A stretch of 64,000 nucleotides of DNA from Margaritifera margaritifera (GCA_029931535.1 JAQPZY010001200.1:69501-133500); one strand, 5' to 3'. Counted from the stretch's first letter, positions 35,839 through 47,246 are shown. Made by a program: numbers and translations. The notes: generated from the sequence alone by a model not told the origin.

Positions 35839-36249
35839 CTAGATTGAAACAAAGTTTTGGAATAAAATATGTTTCTTTAGATAAAACTAAGTCAATCATA
35901 TTATGCTAGAAGTACATCCAGCTAAAAAATACTTTTAAGTAAATAAATTGCAAAAAAGTCAGCTGCTTGCTGAGGTAGAAGTCAAAAGAGAGTACCCTCT
36001 TGGATAGAGGGACTGGGGCAAAATCCCATCAATTGTCATTCACTACTGGAGTGAATATGCATGCTCTTCCAGGGATATTAGTGGGGGAAGGGTTTGGGAG
36101 ACTATGTTTGTATTATCCTATAAACATGTTTCAAATAAGTTACTTGATTATAATACATAATATGTTAGAAGAATAGATAATACGAGGAGGGAGTTACATC
36201 CCCATGAACTGCAGTTGATCTTTCTCCGGTCTACTAATGTTTTTGAAGC

Positions 36250-37100
36250 AGATTCAAGTCTGGGTTAGCACATAGTCAATGCACGGATGCAGTTCAGAGG
36301 AAATTATTTGCTCCTGCAAATCCATTAGAAGTAGAATAACTTGCATTGTTATGAAGCTGCTGAATGATCTGGGATGGTAGCCTGTTGCACTGTAGATAGA
36401 GGTCCTACAAGATTTAATTAAACCATTTGAAATGAAAGGTCTCTGAGGTAAAATTTGGAGATATTGTCTCTGACCTCGATCATGTGGCTTGAATGGTTGG
36501 CTAGAGGAAAGTTTCACTCAAATGCTATCATGAGATGATGTGCATTAGAAATTCATCTGGTCTTGGGTTTGTTTGTTATAGGTTGAGTGGATAACCTGAA
36601 TGATCCAGGATGACAAAATCAGAGCCGAAATATTGTCCCTTCCTTCCCTGAGTGACAAAAACATCAAGATCTCCCTCTTTTGATTGGGACAGTCTGCTTC
36701 AGGGATCATTTCAATGCCCTGATGGTGTCCTGTAGATGTCCATGGGAAGAACAAGTCCAAAGAAAGAAAGCTTTTTTAAGACAAAAGACTGATTTCCCAT
36801 GAGTAGGGGCCTGTTCTTAGCTATGAATGCAGTGGTGTCATGAGAAAAATTGAGCCACTGAGGCAGACCTGCAGATAGTTTCAATTAACTAATAAGGTGT
36901 GTATGTCACCGATGTCTAACATTTGGAAATGAAAATGGGCCATCATGAGAGAAAATGAGTCATTGTGGTGGAGCTGCAGACACTTCGGGTCAACTGATAA
37001 GGAGGTGTGTATCTCACCGATTCTGAGTGTTGTAGCTAAGGTGACCAGGAAGCAGGTTTTGTATGAAAAGTGAGAAAGAGCGGGTCTAGACTGTGGTTTG
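36250..37100 (-). pseudogene. Tyrosine recombinase fragment of the DIRS relic
   Basis: At 37060-37004 the minus strand reads KTCFLVTLATTLRIGEIHT. This matches box I of DIRS/Ngaro-type tyrosine recombinases, where the catalytic Arg sits in an LATA.R..EI context; here the Arg codon is 37024-37022. Downstream frames are interrupted by stops. A segment of about 80 bases is doubled (36835-36915 and 36945-37020). Box II and the nucleophile Tyr cannot be assigned. The enzyme family cuts and joins DNA through a Tyr intermediate and would integrate the circular cDNA; this copy cannot work. Confidence 0.68.
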
Positions 37101-37282
37101 AAGGGAGTCTAGATCTGATTCAGGCAAATATCTTTGGGTTTGGATGGAAAACCTGCATTCAGTTACTTCAGCAGATGTTGAGAAGGCAGGATTTTCCTGG
37201 GAACCTCTGCTGCTAGGTTTAGGAGGTCATTAATCTATGATTTTTCCCACCTGAAGGGAGCAATCAGGATTAGATGGCACTC

Positions 37283-38137
37283 TCATTTCCTTGCTTTCTG
37301 CAAAACTTTGGGAATCAGAGAGGTTGGGGGAAGCATATACATGAGACCATGCCAATGTGACAAAAGGGGTTTGACTGGCCAGGCTTTTGGATTTGGAACT
37401 AACAAGATGAAGGTAGGGAGCTTGTCATTCCAACTTGTCAGAAACAGGTCCACAAGAGGTTGACCCCAACAGGTGCAGATTTTGAGTGAAGACTGAGTGG
37501 AGAACTGACCTTTCTGTGTGGACTGTCTGTTTCCGTATAGCAAGTCCACTAAGACAGTGACCCTGCCTAGAATGTGGCCGACTTGAATGTGGATTTGTTG
37601 ACAACTATGCCACCGGAGAAAATCCCAAACCAGAAAGTAGCAGTCTGGAGGCTTGGTTCCCCCATACCTTCTGATATAATTGATGACAGTCAAGTTGTCA
37701 GATAGAGTGAGAATGTCCTTTCTAGAGAACATCTTCTGCCATGAATGAAAGGCATTCACTATGGCTTTCATCTCCAGGAAAATGATGTGCAGAGAGTGCA
37801 CCTGAAGGGGCCAAATCCCAATTTTGTATTGGAAGGAGCACAGGAGGTGGGCACCCCAGCATGTGTTCTGCAGGTGTCTGTTCAGATCATGACTTATGAA
37901 AGCTGTTCCTGTTGTGGGATTCCTGCCATAAGCCAAGTGAGGTCCTCCCATTTGCTGAGATGAGACCTTGTGTAGTCCAAAACTTTGAACATTTGGTCTA
38001 GAGAGCAAAGATTCACCCGTCACTGGGACAGAAGGATCATCTGCTGGGGTCTCATGAACAGGAAGCCCAAAACAAGGAGATCCATGACCACACTGATAGT
38101 AAGAAATTCCTGGGCTGAAATTCAGTTCTTTGAGCAA
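37283..38137 (-). pseudogene. RNase H-like domain of the DIRS relic
   Basis: A 284-codon open frame contains LHIIFLEMKAIVNAF (catalytic Glu block), ILTLSDNLTVINYIRRYGGT (catalytic Asp block) and IQVGHILGRVTVLVDLL (the HI.G..N..AD.LS block, altered). The region after it, WGQPLVDLFLTSWNDKLPTF, and the end, LIPKVLQKARK, match the conserved stretch following RNase H in DIRS polyproteins (remembered from the family). The N-terminal part is poorly conserved and may be frameshifted. The open frame is accidental survival; the element as a whole is broken. Confidence 0.8.
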
Positions 38138-38562
38138 ATTGTAGTGAAGAGAACCCTTGACACCTGGGGATGGTTGCTAAACATGATGTGAAGGACCTCT
38201 GAAATGATTTGCAAGACCACAGATCTTCAGGGCAGAGTCTCTCCTATACTGTGGTAAAGTGTTGGAGTCTTCTGCCCACTGAAATGTCAAAAGAGGTCGG
38301 CATGAGCATGGTGTAATTTTTTGTGGGAAGGCCGATGGGGAGAGAAGCTGGGTTGAAACTGGTATCTATCTCTGTGTTTTGTTGGTAATGGTTCTCAGAA
38401 ACTGGGCCCTTGCCAAAGAAAAAGGCTTGGAAGTGTGTTTCCCTGTTGCCTTAGAGGGTTCTTCATATATCTCTGGTCTCTCTTCTCAAACAACAGCTTG
38501 TCTTTTGGGTCAATGGGCCTGTGAGAGGTCTGCCTCTTTTGGTGGCCTGTTTCCTTGACCTC

Positions 38563-38802
38563 CTATATAGTTAAAAGATAGTGGTTGCAATCTGAGGATG
38601 GCCTGTGATGTTCTTTTAGCAGTGTGGACATGTATAAGAATGCATCTCTTTCCACAAGCTGGAGGTTAACAGACACAGCTATGGCTCCCATGCATGTCTG
38701 TCTGAGCGGAGACTGCTGATGGACCTGCCAGGTGCTGGTCCTTGATAGTTCCATGGGTCTGGTACTGGATAGTGTGGGAGAATGGTTCACCGAATGTGGC
38801 AC
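38563..38802 (-). pseudogene. Gag-like fragment upstream of the DIRS RNase H
   Basis: The frame includes AVSVNLQLVERDAFLYMSTL and LKEHHRPSSD, similar in style to the A...NL.L..RDA.L......L... block of DIRS Gag proteins. It is followed by stops. Assignment depends on position and this single block, so it is tentative. Confidence 0.45.
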
Positions 38803-39394
38803 TGGTTATGATGGGCATCCACAACTGAACCAGATGCTGTGTTTCGGGTCTGAACAAGGTATTAAGTGAAGACAGATTGCCATACTCAGTTCTAGTAAAA
38901 AAAAGGCACAGGTTGATACTGCACTGAAGCTGGAATAGATGTGGTTTGGGAAAAGCTGGCATATGGTGCCTAAGCCCAGTAATGGCAATCGAGGGAATGA
39001 TCACCACTGAGGATTGCATGTGGTGATGGATTGTCAAGGATTGGCACAGGTGGGTTAAAGTATTAAATCAGTATTGTACCACAGTCTGTGCCATGATGGT
39101 ACATTCTAGTTGTGACACTGTGGGTGATGGCAGTACTGTAACTGTATGGGAAGCCCATGATGGCAAAGATTGCTGAATCTTTTTCTTAACTGTATAATCT
39201 TCAGTCTCCAGTAACTCGGTCATGCAGAAGTTGGCAATGGAGATGGAGTCAGTGGCAATACTGACAGTGTCCACATCATTTTGGTTGCATTTTCTGGCTC
39301 TCTTATTAGCCTGGGTTAAGTGCCTGGCAGTGATGGTCACCCATCACTCTTTGGACCAGTGAGAGAAAATGTTGCAAGTATGGTTTGAACTGCA

Positions 39395-39521
39395 TCCCAA
39401 ACAATGGTGCAACACTTTCCTGCCAAGGCAAGTCGAGTTAAGTGCCTTGTCCAGGGATATATGACAGTAGCCAATCTGGGCTGATCTGATAGTAGGAACA
39501 GAACCTGCACTCTTCTGGTCT
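39395..39521 (-). mobile_element. SINE fragment, family of 59.0 kb
   Basis: The minus strand has box B-like GGTTCTGTTCC (39495-39505), then atcagatcagcccagattgg and ccctggacaaggcacttaac. It aligns with 58935-59067 over about 110 bases. The left border is unclear. Confidence 0.68.
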
Positions 39522-39948
39522 TGAGCCCAACAAGAATGGGCAATCAGGTGAAATAATAGAAATCAAACTTATTCATTGTCTTGAGTCCAACAAGAATGGG
39601 CAATCAGGTCTTGAGTCCAACAAGAATGGGCAATCAGGTGAAATGATGGAAATCAAACTTATTCATTGTCTTGAGTCCAACAAGAATGGGCAATCAGGTC
39701 TTGAATCCAACAAGAATGGGCAATCAGGTCTCGAGTCCAACAAGAATGGGCAATCAGGTCTTGAGTCCAACAAGAATGGGCAATCAGTTCTTGAGTCCAA
39801 CAAGAATGGGCAATCATGTCTTGAGCCCAACAAGAATGGGCAATCAGGTCTCGAGTCCAACAAGAATGGGCAATCAGGTCTCGAGTCCAACAAGAATGGG
39901 CAATCAGGTGAAATGTTTGAAATCAAACTTATTCATGGTCTCATCAAT
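39522..39948. repeat. 30-bp tandem array with longer insert-bearing units, about 13 copies
   Basis: The unit is aacaagaatgggcaatcagg then tcttgagtcc. Three units carry an extra tgaaataatagaaatcaaac then ttattcattg. It abuts the tRNA-like head of the SINE at 39395, and the first unit may be SINE-derived. Confidence 0.93.
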
Positions 39949-40875
39949 ATAATTCTCAAACCAAATTTGGATGAAATCTAACAAGCATTGGTAAAATTCT
40001 GCTGCAGAAACCAAAGTCAGGAGGACAGTCAATTATGGGGTGTAACTACTGTAAATGATGTTTTGGAACCCTGGAAATCAAACTTATTCAAGGTGTCAGT
40101 AAGGTTGATAAGAAGTTTGAGGGCCAAATATGGACAATGTCCATATAAACTTTGAGCTTTCATTGGCCCAAAATAAAGGTGTATGTTAAATTTGACTGAA
40201 ATCCAACAAACCTTGGTAAATTCATGTGCATAAACCAAAGTCAGAAAGCGAGAAAAACAGGGGACATAACTCCTGTAAATAACTTGGAATGCTAGAATTC
40301 AAACTCATTCAAGGTCTTATCAATATACAGTCCCATACACAATTTGCTTGAAATCCAGCAAACTATGGTAAAGTTCTGCTGTTGAAACCTGTCAGGAGAA
40401 CAGATGATCAGGGGAAATAATCCCTATAAATGATGCTGTGAAATGCTGGAAATCAAAGTCATTCATGATCTCATCAATGTAAAGTCCCATATCAAATTTG
40501 GTCAAAGCCCAACAAACCTTGGTAAAGTTATGCTGCATAAACCAAGTCAGAAGGATGGGCAATCTTTGGAATGCTGGAAATCAAACTCATTCAAAATCTC
40601 ATCAATGTAAAATTGCATACCAAATCTTGGTAAAGTTATACTTCAGAAACTAAACTCAGGAGGACAGGCAATAAGGGGACATAAATCCTGTAAATGATGT
40701 TGTGGAATGCTGGAAATCGAAGCTGTTCAAGGTTTTATCAATATATAACTGTGTACCAAATGTGGTTCAAGTACAACAATCATTGGGGGAAGTTAAACTG
40801 TGTAACTAAAAGTTACCTTGATAGCCAATCAGGGGCAATAACTCCTCTAAGTGATGACTGAGAATGCTGTAATTA
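39949..40875. repeat. Old diverged tandem block, unit about 150 bp (family N)
   Basis: Six units share aatgctggaaatcaaactca, ttcaaggtctcatcaatgta, ataccaaatttggttgaaat and aaccaaagtcaggaggacag. It is homologous to the outer units of the array at 60200-62480. Confidence 0.8.
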
Positions 40876-41131
40876 CTATAGGGCTCTGCCAACTTTGTAG
40901 GGTGGGACCCTAATGATTGTATCACTTGGAGTAAATTGAATTTTAAGTATTATAGAGTTTTGGGCAAACAATTAAGATGACACTGATTAACTCACTGTAT
41001 AATGATGTAAGACAGTTGAAGTGCAAAATATTTGCTTATAATGAAGTAAGAGTGAGATTTAGACAGAAATCAGTTGGAGTATATTTCCCAGAGGTGAGAA
41101 AACTCCAAAAGATCGCTCAAACTGACTGTAG
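40876..41131. other. Unassigned spacer
   Basis: Nothing recognised. Confidence 0.5.
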
Positions 41132-41277
41132 TGTACTAATGGGGGGTGGGCATGGGGACCGGACGGGGCACCAGAGGTCTTGGGGTGCCAAAACAGCCGA
41201 TAAAAATTCGGGCCTCATATTCTGGCCCTTTGGGCCATCTTTGTCGCCCCGGGTGCCATTCACCCTTAGTACACCAC
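41132..41277. mobile_element. GC-rich TIR-like insert, possible MITE
   Basis: Ends GTGTACTAATGGG and, inverted, GTGTACTAAGGGT bound about 145 bases that are much richer in G and C than the surroundings. No clear target duplication; the class is unknown. Confidence 0.35.
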
Positions 41278-41666
41278 TTCAAACTGATGAAATGGCACAA
41301 AATGGATGGTATCTGCAAGGCCTCTTGTAAGGGCATGCTGACTGAGCACAGGCATGAAGTAGAGGCATGAAGTAGTAACTGGCAACTGATGGAATTTTGG
41401 TACCAATCCCTCAATCTAAAGTGAGACCACTCTCATCTGACTTCTGTCTTGGCAAGCAGATGACCTTTAAGCACTTTTGTTGATCTAATAAGCCAAAATG
41501 TGTGGTGAGCATTCTTTTAGCTTGGAAGTGCCGTATTTTTGGTAAAAATTATCAATACTTTATTTGATACCATCTAGATTTGTATGTGTGTATCATCATT
41601 CTAAATCACCATATTATTTTCAGTCTGAGTATCACTAAATTTTGTAACATAGGTTAAGTTTACTTA
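41278..41666. other. Unassigned spacer
   Basis: Nothing recognised. Confidence 0.5.
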
Positions 41667-41883
41667 CCATATATACTTGCATTTAAGCCGATAATAACTG
41701 CAAACTGCATAGACCCAGATCTGTCGTCACATAATGCGCCGGCAGATCTGGGTCTATGAAGTTTGTAAGGACTAATTAGTAGAACAAACAACACAGACTC
41801 TGATCTGCTGGCACATTATGCAATGGCAGATCAAGGTCTATGTTGTTTGCATTTGGACCTGGATTATACATGAGTATAGAGGG
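41667..41883. mobile_element. Hairpin MITE, copy at 41.7 kb
   Basis: TA at 41665-41666 and 41884-41885. Left end CCATATATACTTGCATTTAA; right end, inverted, CCCTCTATACTCATGTATAA. The interior gtttgtaaggactaattagt and agaacaaacaacacagactc is the single-copy form of the 72-bp satellite unit. Confidence 0.87.
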
Positions 41884-42031
41884 TAATTCAAAACTTATTC
41901 TTCTCTTCATGTTAAGCAAATGACTGTAAGAAAAGTTTGAAAAGTTGATAAGTTTCAAAAAGTAAAATTGGCATTATTTTTGATAAAATGATAAACACAA
42001 TCTATTAATTTTAAAAAAGCAACCAGAAGCC

Positions 42032-42312
42032 ATTTTCACCAACATATGTACTAAAATTAGGTCTGATTTTCACCAACATATGTACTAAAATTAGGTCTGA
42101 TTTTCACCAACATATGTACTAAAATTAGGTCTGATTTTCACCAACATATGTACTAAAATTAGGTCTGATTTTCACCAACATATGTACTAAAATTAGGTCT
42201 GATTTTCACCAACATATGTACTAAAATTAGGTCTGATTTTCACCAACATATGTACTAAAATTAGGTCTGATTTTCACCAACATATGTGCTAAAATTAAGT
42301 CTGATTTTCAGA
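42032..42312. repeat. 34-bp tandem array, eight copies
   Basis: ttttcaccaacatatgtact then aaaattaggtctga, almost perfect; one substitution in the last copy suggests very recent expansion. Confidence 0.95.
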
Positions 42313-42411
42313 AATTTGATGATCAATTTTAGGATCGACTTAATTTTCAGCCAATCAGATCGCTGAATTCAAGACTCATTTTTAAATCCCAACTTAGGTT
42401 CTGTTTGTGAA

Positions 42412-42778
42412 ATCCAGGCACAACATTGTCAGTCTCTTGAACCCTTTGGAAAACTGTATTCAGATTATCAAGGCACAGTGTCAGTCTCTTGAACCTTTGG
42501 AAAACTGTATTCAGACTATCAAGGCACAGTGTCAGTCTCTTGAACCTTTGGAAAACTGTATTCAGATTATCAAGGCACAGTGTCAGTCTCTTGAACCCTT
42601 TGGAAAACTGTATTCAGATTATCAAGGCACAGTGTCAGTCTCTTGAACCTTTGGAAAACTGTATTCAGATTATCAAGGCACAGTGTCAGTCTCTTGAACC
42701 CTTTGGAAAACTGTATTCAGATTATCAAGGCACAGTGTCAGTCTCTTGAACCTTTGGAAAACTGTATTCAGACTATCA
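42412..42778. repeat. 51/52-bp tandem array, seven copies
   Basis: The unit is cagtgtcagtctcttgaacc, tttggaaaactgtattcaga and ttatcaaggca. Copies with three C and with two C before ttt alternate irregularly. Confidence 0.95.
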
Positions 42779-42954
42779 TTTAGTAAAATGAATTCTTATA
42801 AAACAAACAATTTGTAAAAATAAACCAAATCATTCATATAATAGGTTCTGTAGAATTTGTACAGTTGAAAAAGAAAAAAAAAACTATTAGAGCACATTTG
42901 AAGTAAACGCAAATTCCTCCAATGATGATTTTCAACCATATTATCATGCTAAAT

Positions 42955-43125
42955 AATTTTCATGGGGAATAACTTTCATCAAGCTATGGCCACAAGAATT
43001 TGCATGGGGAGTAACTTTCATCAAGCTATGGCCACAAGAATTTGCATGGGGAGTAACTTTCATCAAGCCATGGCCACAAGAATTTTCATGGGGAGTAACT
43101 TTCATCAAGCTATGGCCACTATCAA
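42955..43125. repeat. 42-bp tandem array, four copies
   Basis: catggggagtaactttcatc, aagctatggccacaagaatt, tg; copies nearly identical. Confidence 0.94.
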
Positions 43126-43264
43126 ACATAGTATTTTTTGTTGCCTAAAGAAAAAGGTTTTCCAATATTATACCTTTAAACTCAGCTTGTTAAATGGCAG
43201 GTACTTACAAGTTGGATTCGACATGTTTCAAACTGGATACACCACATGCCTTCAGATTTTTGTA

Positions 43265-43432
43265 ATGTTCCCTGAAATTGAGTAAGAATGGGTGAACTCA
43301 ATATCATTCCCTGAAATTGAGTAAGAATGAGTGAACTCAATATCATTCCCTGATATTGAGTAAGAATGAGTGAACTCCATATTATTCCCTGAAATTGAAT
43401 AAGAATGAGTGAACTCAATATCATTCCCTTAT
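43265..43432. repeat. 39-bp tandem array, four copies
   Basis: The unit is ttccctgaaattgagtaaga then atgagtgaactcaatatca. It lies 140 bases from the preceding 42-bp array. Confidence 0.94.
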
Positions 43433-44428
43433 AAAGAAATCACTATTCAGCATCAACAACACAACAAATTTATTTGTGAATTACCGTGTTTTCCTTACAG
43501 ATTTCTTTTTTATCTTTTGATGTTGTCTACTGGGATGCAGTGTCCAGGTCTTTCAAAAATCAAAACAAACTGAAATTTATTGATTACCCCAAATGCTACA
43601 GCTGAAACAGTTCTATAATCACTAGTGTTTATGTATGTACAAAATGGCTTAATAACAGTGATCCTGAAATTCAGACAGCTCCTGTTGGACATTTTTTCCT
43701 GAAAATTAATGTAGCAGTCATATATTTGTGAAAATTATTATAAAGACATTCAAAGATGTTACAAAAAGTTGTAGCAAAAAAGAAAACATTCATATACTTA
43801 ATTATTTCATGTACCAGAAAATGTGTAATTTTGGGTTCCATATTAGCTGTTGCTTCAGTTTTAATATCATCTTTCTGTAATACGCTAGTTTTATAACTAT
43901 TTATTTATAAAAATTATTTTTTCTTCCAGAAAACTATACTATAGAATTTCAGAATTTCACCCAACAACAGTATTATATGCCACTGTATGGTTTTTAAATT
44001 TATTTATTTCCTGACAACAAACAGACTTATTACATCAAAAATAAGTAACACTTAACTGATGGTCATTTCCAGTCAAGTCCAATAGTAAAGTTTTATTGCT
44101 CAGGATAGTAACAGTTAGTTGTTTTTACTAGTATCTTTTATCTGTTTAATTAGGGCTTAGGTGACACATGTTTTGTTTTATGTGTACTGCCACACTGCCA
44201 CATTGTTCAAAAGCACATGGTGTCTGGGAGTCATTTATTGTAATGTTTATGGTACAGATCCTGTGGCAATCATTCAATTATATTTTTTTTTTTTATCCAT
44301 TTGTGTCATTTGCAGGACTGGCAGACTGACCAAAGAATTATCTTTACTGACAAGATCTTTGAATTTGATGGCACAATTGTTCACTAAAGAATCAAGTTGC
44401 TCTTCTCTACCCCTGTTTAACTAGCTGA
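43433..44428. other. Unassigned intronic sequence
   Basis: AT-rich; no repeat or coding resemblance recognised. Confidence 0.5.
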
Positions 44429-44536
44429 CCATGACTGGTACAGCCTTCAAGCAGTTAGGCTGTACTATGACTGGTACCGCCTTCAAGCAGTTAGGCTGTA
44501 CTTTGACTAGTACAGCCTTCAAGCAGTTAGGCTGTA
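44429..44536. repeat. 35-bp tandem array, three copies
   Basis: The unit is tgactggtacagccttcaag then cagttaggctgtact; each unit holds a short inverted repeat, acagcct with aggctgt. Confidence 0.94.
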
Positions 44537-45091
44537 GCAAGCTTAGTCAGTGACACCTGTATTGCCTGTCTGACAAAGAAACATGTAAACCTAATCACCT
44601 TTTAAATTTACTTCATTAAGTGTTTATTGGCACTTCAATGGATAAACAAATTAAAGACAATTTAATATACTGGGTAATCACATTGGAATATCCTATGATC
44701 TATGTCCAGTTGCTCACATTATGTGCAGTCAAAACTTTTGATCTGTGAGTCATATCCAGCAAATTCAGCGAATTAAAAAGCCTGCTTGATAACTTTTTGA
44801 TGGCATTCAAATAAAAGTGGATGGATTATTAAAGATGATACAGTGAAGATTGATTAAGTTTAGAACTTGTACATCAAAAACTTCTGGAATATTACCATAA
44901 TAATGATAAGTACTACTTATATTATAAACTAGATTGGTCATCTGGCTCACTTTGGCTTTCATAGCGAGGAATTGACAACTCAACTCAGAAACCACATATA
45001 GCCTCTGAGTAGGCTGAGACTAGTGTACAATCATCAGGATAATGAAGCTAACTCCCCACAGAAAATCAACAACATGTCAAATTTAACATAA
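44537..45091. other. Unassigned intronic spacer
   Basis: Nothing recognised. Confidence 0.5.
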
Positions 45092-45093
45092 TA

Positions 45094-46817
45094 CAGCATT
45101 CTATGACTATAAGCCCCTTCATTATAATGTGGTTCCTTTTTTATATATATATGTATAGGGTTATGCATAGATACATAGATACTTATAACAGGGATCATGT
45201 TATAATGAATGGCCTTATAGTGAGACTGCCTTATAACAGGGATCATGTTATAATGAATAGCCTTATAGTGAGACTGCCTTATAACAGGGATCATGTTATA
45301 ATGAATGGCCTTATAGTGAGACTGCCTAATAACAGGGATCATGTTATAATGAATAGCCTTATAGTAAGACTGCCTTATAACAGGGATCATGTTATAATGA
45401 ATGGCCTTATAGTAAGACTGCCTTATAACAGGAATCATGTTATAATGAATGGCCTTATAGTAAGACTGCCTTATAACAGGGATCATGTTATAATGAATGG
45501 TCTTATAGTAAGACTGCCTTATAACAGGGATCATGTTATAATGAATGGCCTTATAGTGAGTCTGCCTTATAACAGGGATCATGTTATAATGAATGGCCTT
45601 ATAGTAAGACTGCCTTATAACAGGGATCATGTTATAATGAATGGCCTTATAGTAAGACTGCCTTATAACAGGGATCATGTTATAATGAATGGCCTTATAG
45701 TGAGTCTGCCTTATAACAGGGATCATGTTATAATGAATGGCCTTATAGTAAGACTGCCTTATAACAGGAATCATGTTATAATGAATGGCCTTATAGTGAG
45801 TCTGCCTTATAACAGGGATCATGTTATAATGAATAGCCTTATAGTAAGACTGCCTTATAACAGGGATCATGTTATAATGAATGGCCTTATAGTAAGACTG
45901 CCTTATAACAGGAATCATGTTATAATGAATGGCCTTATAGTGAGTCTGCCTTATAACAGGGATCATGTTATAATGAATAGCCTTATAGTAAGACTGCCTT
46001 ATAACAGGGATCATGTTATAATGAATAGCCTTATAGTAAGACTGCCTTATAACAGGAATCATGTTATAATGAATGGCCTTATAGTAAGACTGCCTTATAA
46101 CAGGGATCATGTTATAATGAATGGCCTTATAGTAAGACTGCCTTATAACAGGGATCATGTTATAATGAATGGCCTTATAGTGAGTCTGCCTTATAACAGG
46201 GATCATGTTATAATGAATAGCCTTATAGTAAGACTGCCTTATAACAGAGATCATGTTATAATGAATAGCCTTATAGTAAGACTGCCTTATAACAGGGATC
46301 ATGTTATAATGAATGGCCTTATAGTAAGACTGCCTTATAACAGGGATCATGTTATAATGAATGGCCTTATAGTGAGTCTGTCTTATAACAGGGATCATGT
46401 TATAATGAATGGCCTTATAGCAGGACTGCCTTATAACAGGAATCATGTTATAATGAATGGCCTTATAGTGAGTCTGCCTTATAACAGGGATCATGTTATA
46501 ATGAATAGCCTTATAGTAAGACTGCCTTATAACAGGGATCATGTTATAATGAATGGCCTTATAGTGAGACTGCCTTATAACAGGAATCATGTTATAATGA
46601 ATGGCCTTATAGTAAGACTGCCTTATAACAGGAATCATGTTATAATGAATGGCCTTATAGTAAGACTGCCTTATAACAGGAATCATGTTATAATGAAGGA
46701 CTTTATAGTAAGACTGCCTTATAACAGGGATCATGTTATAATGAATGGCCTTATAGTAAGACTGCCTTATAACAGGGATCATGTTATAATGAATGACCTT
46801 ATAGTGAGGTAGTGCTG
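45094..46817. mobile_element. TA-flanked TIR element filled by a 48-bp satellite, about 34 copies
   Basis: TA at 45092-45093 and 46818-46819. The left end CAGCATTCTATGACTATAAG and the inverted right end CAGCACTACCTCACTATAAG match at 16 of 20 positions. From about 45180 to 46800 the unit ccttataacagggatcatgt, tataatgaatggccttatag, taagactg repeats with a 48-bp period. Each unit contains, on the minus strand, CAGTCTTACTATAAGGC, itself like the element end. The 16-codon period leaves both strands open for over 560 codons; neither is a gene. Confidence 0.85.
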
Positions 46818-46819
46818 TA

Positions 46820-47136
46820 TTGTGTAATTTTATAAGTTATTGAGTTTTTAAAGGGAGTCTTCTTCTAATTAGAGTATGGTCATGTATCCCATTTAATTAA
46901 TTGGTTCAGAAATTATATGTATCATGTGCTTTATTATAATATGGTCTCACTATAAGGTGGTATAATCTGTGGCTCCCATGGACCAAGTTATGATGAGAGA
47001 GTACCGAATATTGATAATTTGTACTGTAACAAACTATTCTGTCAATCAATGAGTACTAATTACTGCCCCTGGAGTTAAAGTTTAGAATATATTTTAAGTA
47101 AAGGAAGTTTCCACATGGAAATAGAGTTGTACTCAC
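46820..47136. other. Intron spacer next to exon e
   Basis: AT-rich; words such as tatggtctcactataaggtgg at 46940 suggest another decayed TIR, too weak to delimit. Confidence 0.5.
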
Positions 47137-47246
47137 TTCATGACTAGTTTAACGTAGTATTTGGTAATATCCTCGGTAACTGATCCTTTAGGATCCTTCA
47201 TCACAATTGGACGTATAAAGCGAGTGTCAAATCTTTCGATTTTCTC
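47137..47246 (-). CDS. SLC9A: NHE exon e: RFDTRFIRP block
   Basis: This 110-base exon has 36 codons plus two bases (AA). It begins EKIERFDTRFIRPIVMKDP, continues with an acidic-polar stretch KGSVTEDITKYY, and ends VKLVM. Joined with the previous exon it gives YIREKIERFDTRF, the counterpart of the W/Y-R-D-K-x-x-x-F-D motif of vertebrate NHEs. The FIRP ending is shared with arthropod-type exchangers (recalled from the family, not searched). The acceptor TTTCAG is at 47247-47252 and the donor GTGAGT at 47131-47136. The split AA is completed by G of the next exon to give Lys. A trinucleotide-rich microsatellite begins about 45 bases upstream of the acceptor, inside the intron. Confidence 0.92.

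Larger units (their letters stand above)
36200..39340 (-). mobile_element. DIRS-type (tyrosine-recombinase) retrotransposon relic
   Basis: Read on the minus strand, a Gag-like piece (38802-38563) is followed by an RNase H-like region (38137-37283) and then a tyrosine-recombinase-like region (about 37100-36250). That order, Gag then RT/RNase H then recombinase, is the DIRS layout. The reverse transcriptase palm motifs are not seen, and the gap between Gag-like and RNase H parts is too small for a full RT, so most of RT is probably deleted. Stops and frameshifts are frequent. Outer repeats were not found, so the borders are approximate. Confidence 0.75.

Noticed and set aside
44161..44424. Possible exon after a tgcag acceptor at 44313 on the plus strand
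   Set aside because: A short plausible peptide (TGRLTKELSLLTRSLNLM) but no donor, partner exon or family match.
45034..46812. Open frames of over 560 codons on both strands, of repeated MIPVIRQSYYK and NRDHVIMNGLIV types
   Set aside because: They follow from a 48-bp period without stop codons. Both strands are open at once, substitutions do not favour synonymous sites by eye, and no splice or start context is present.
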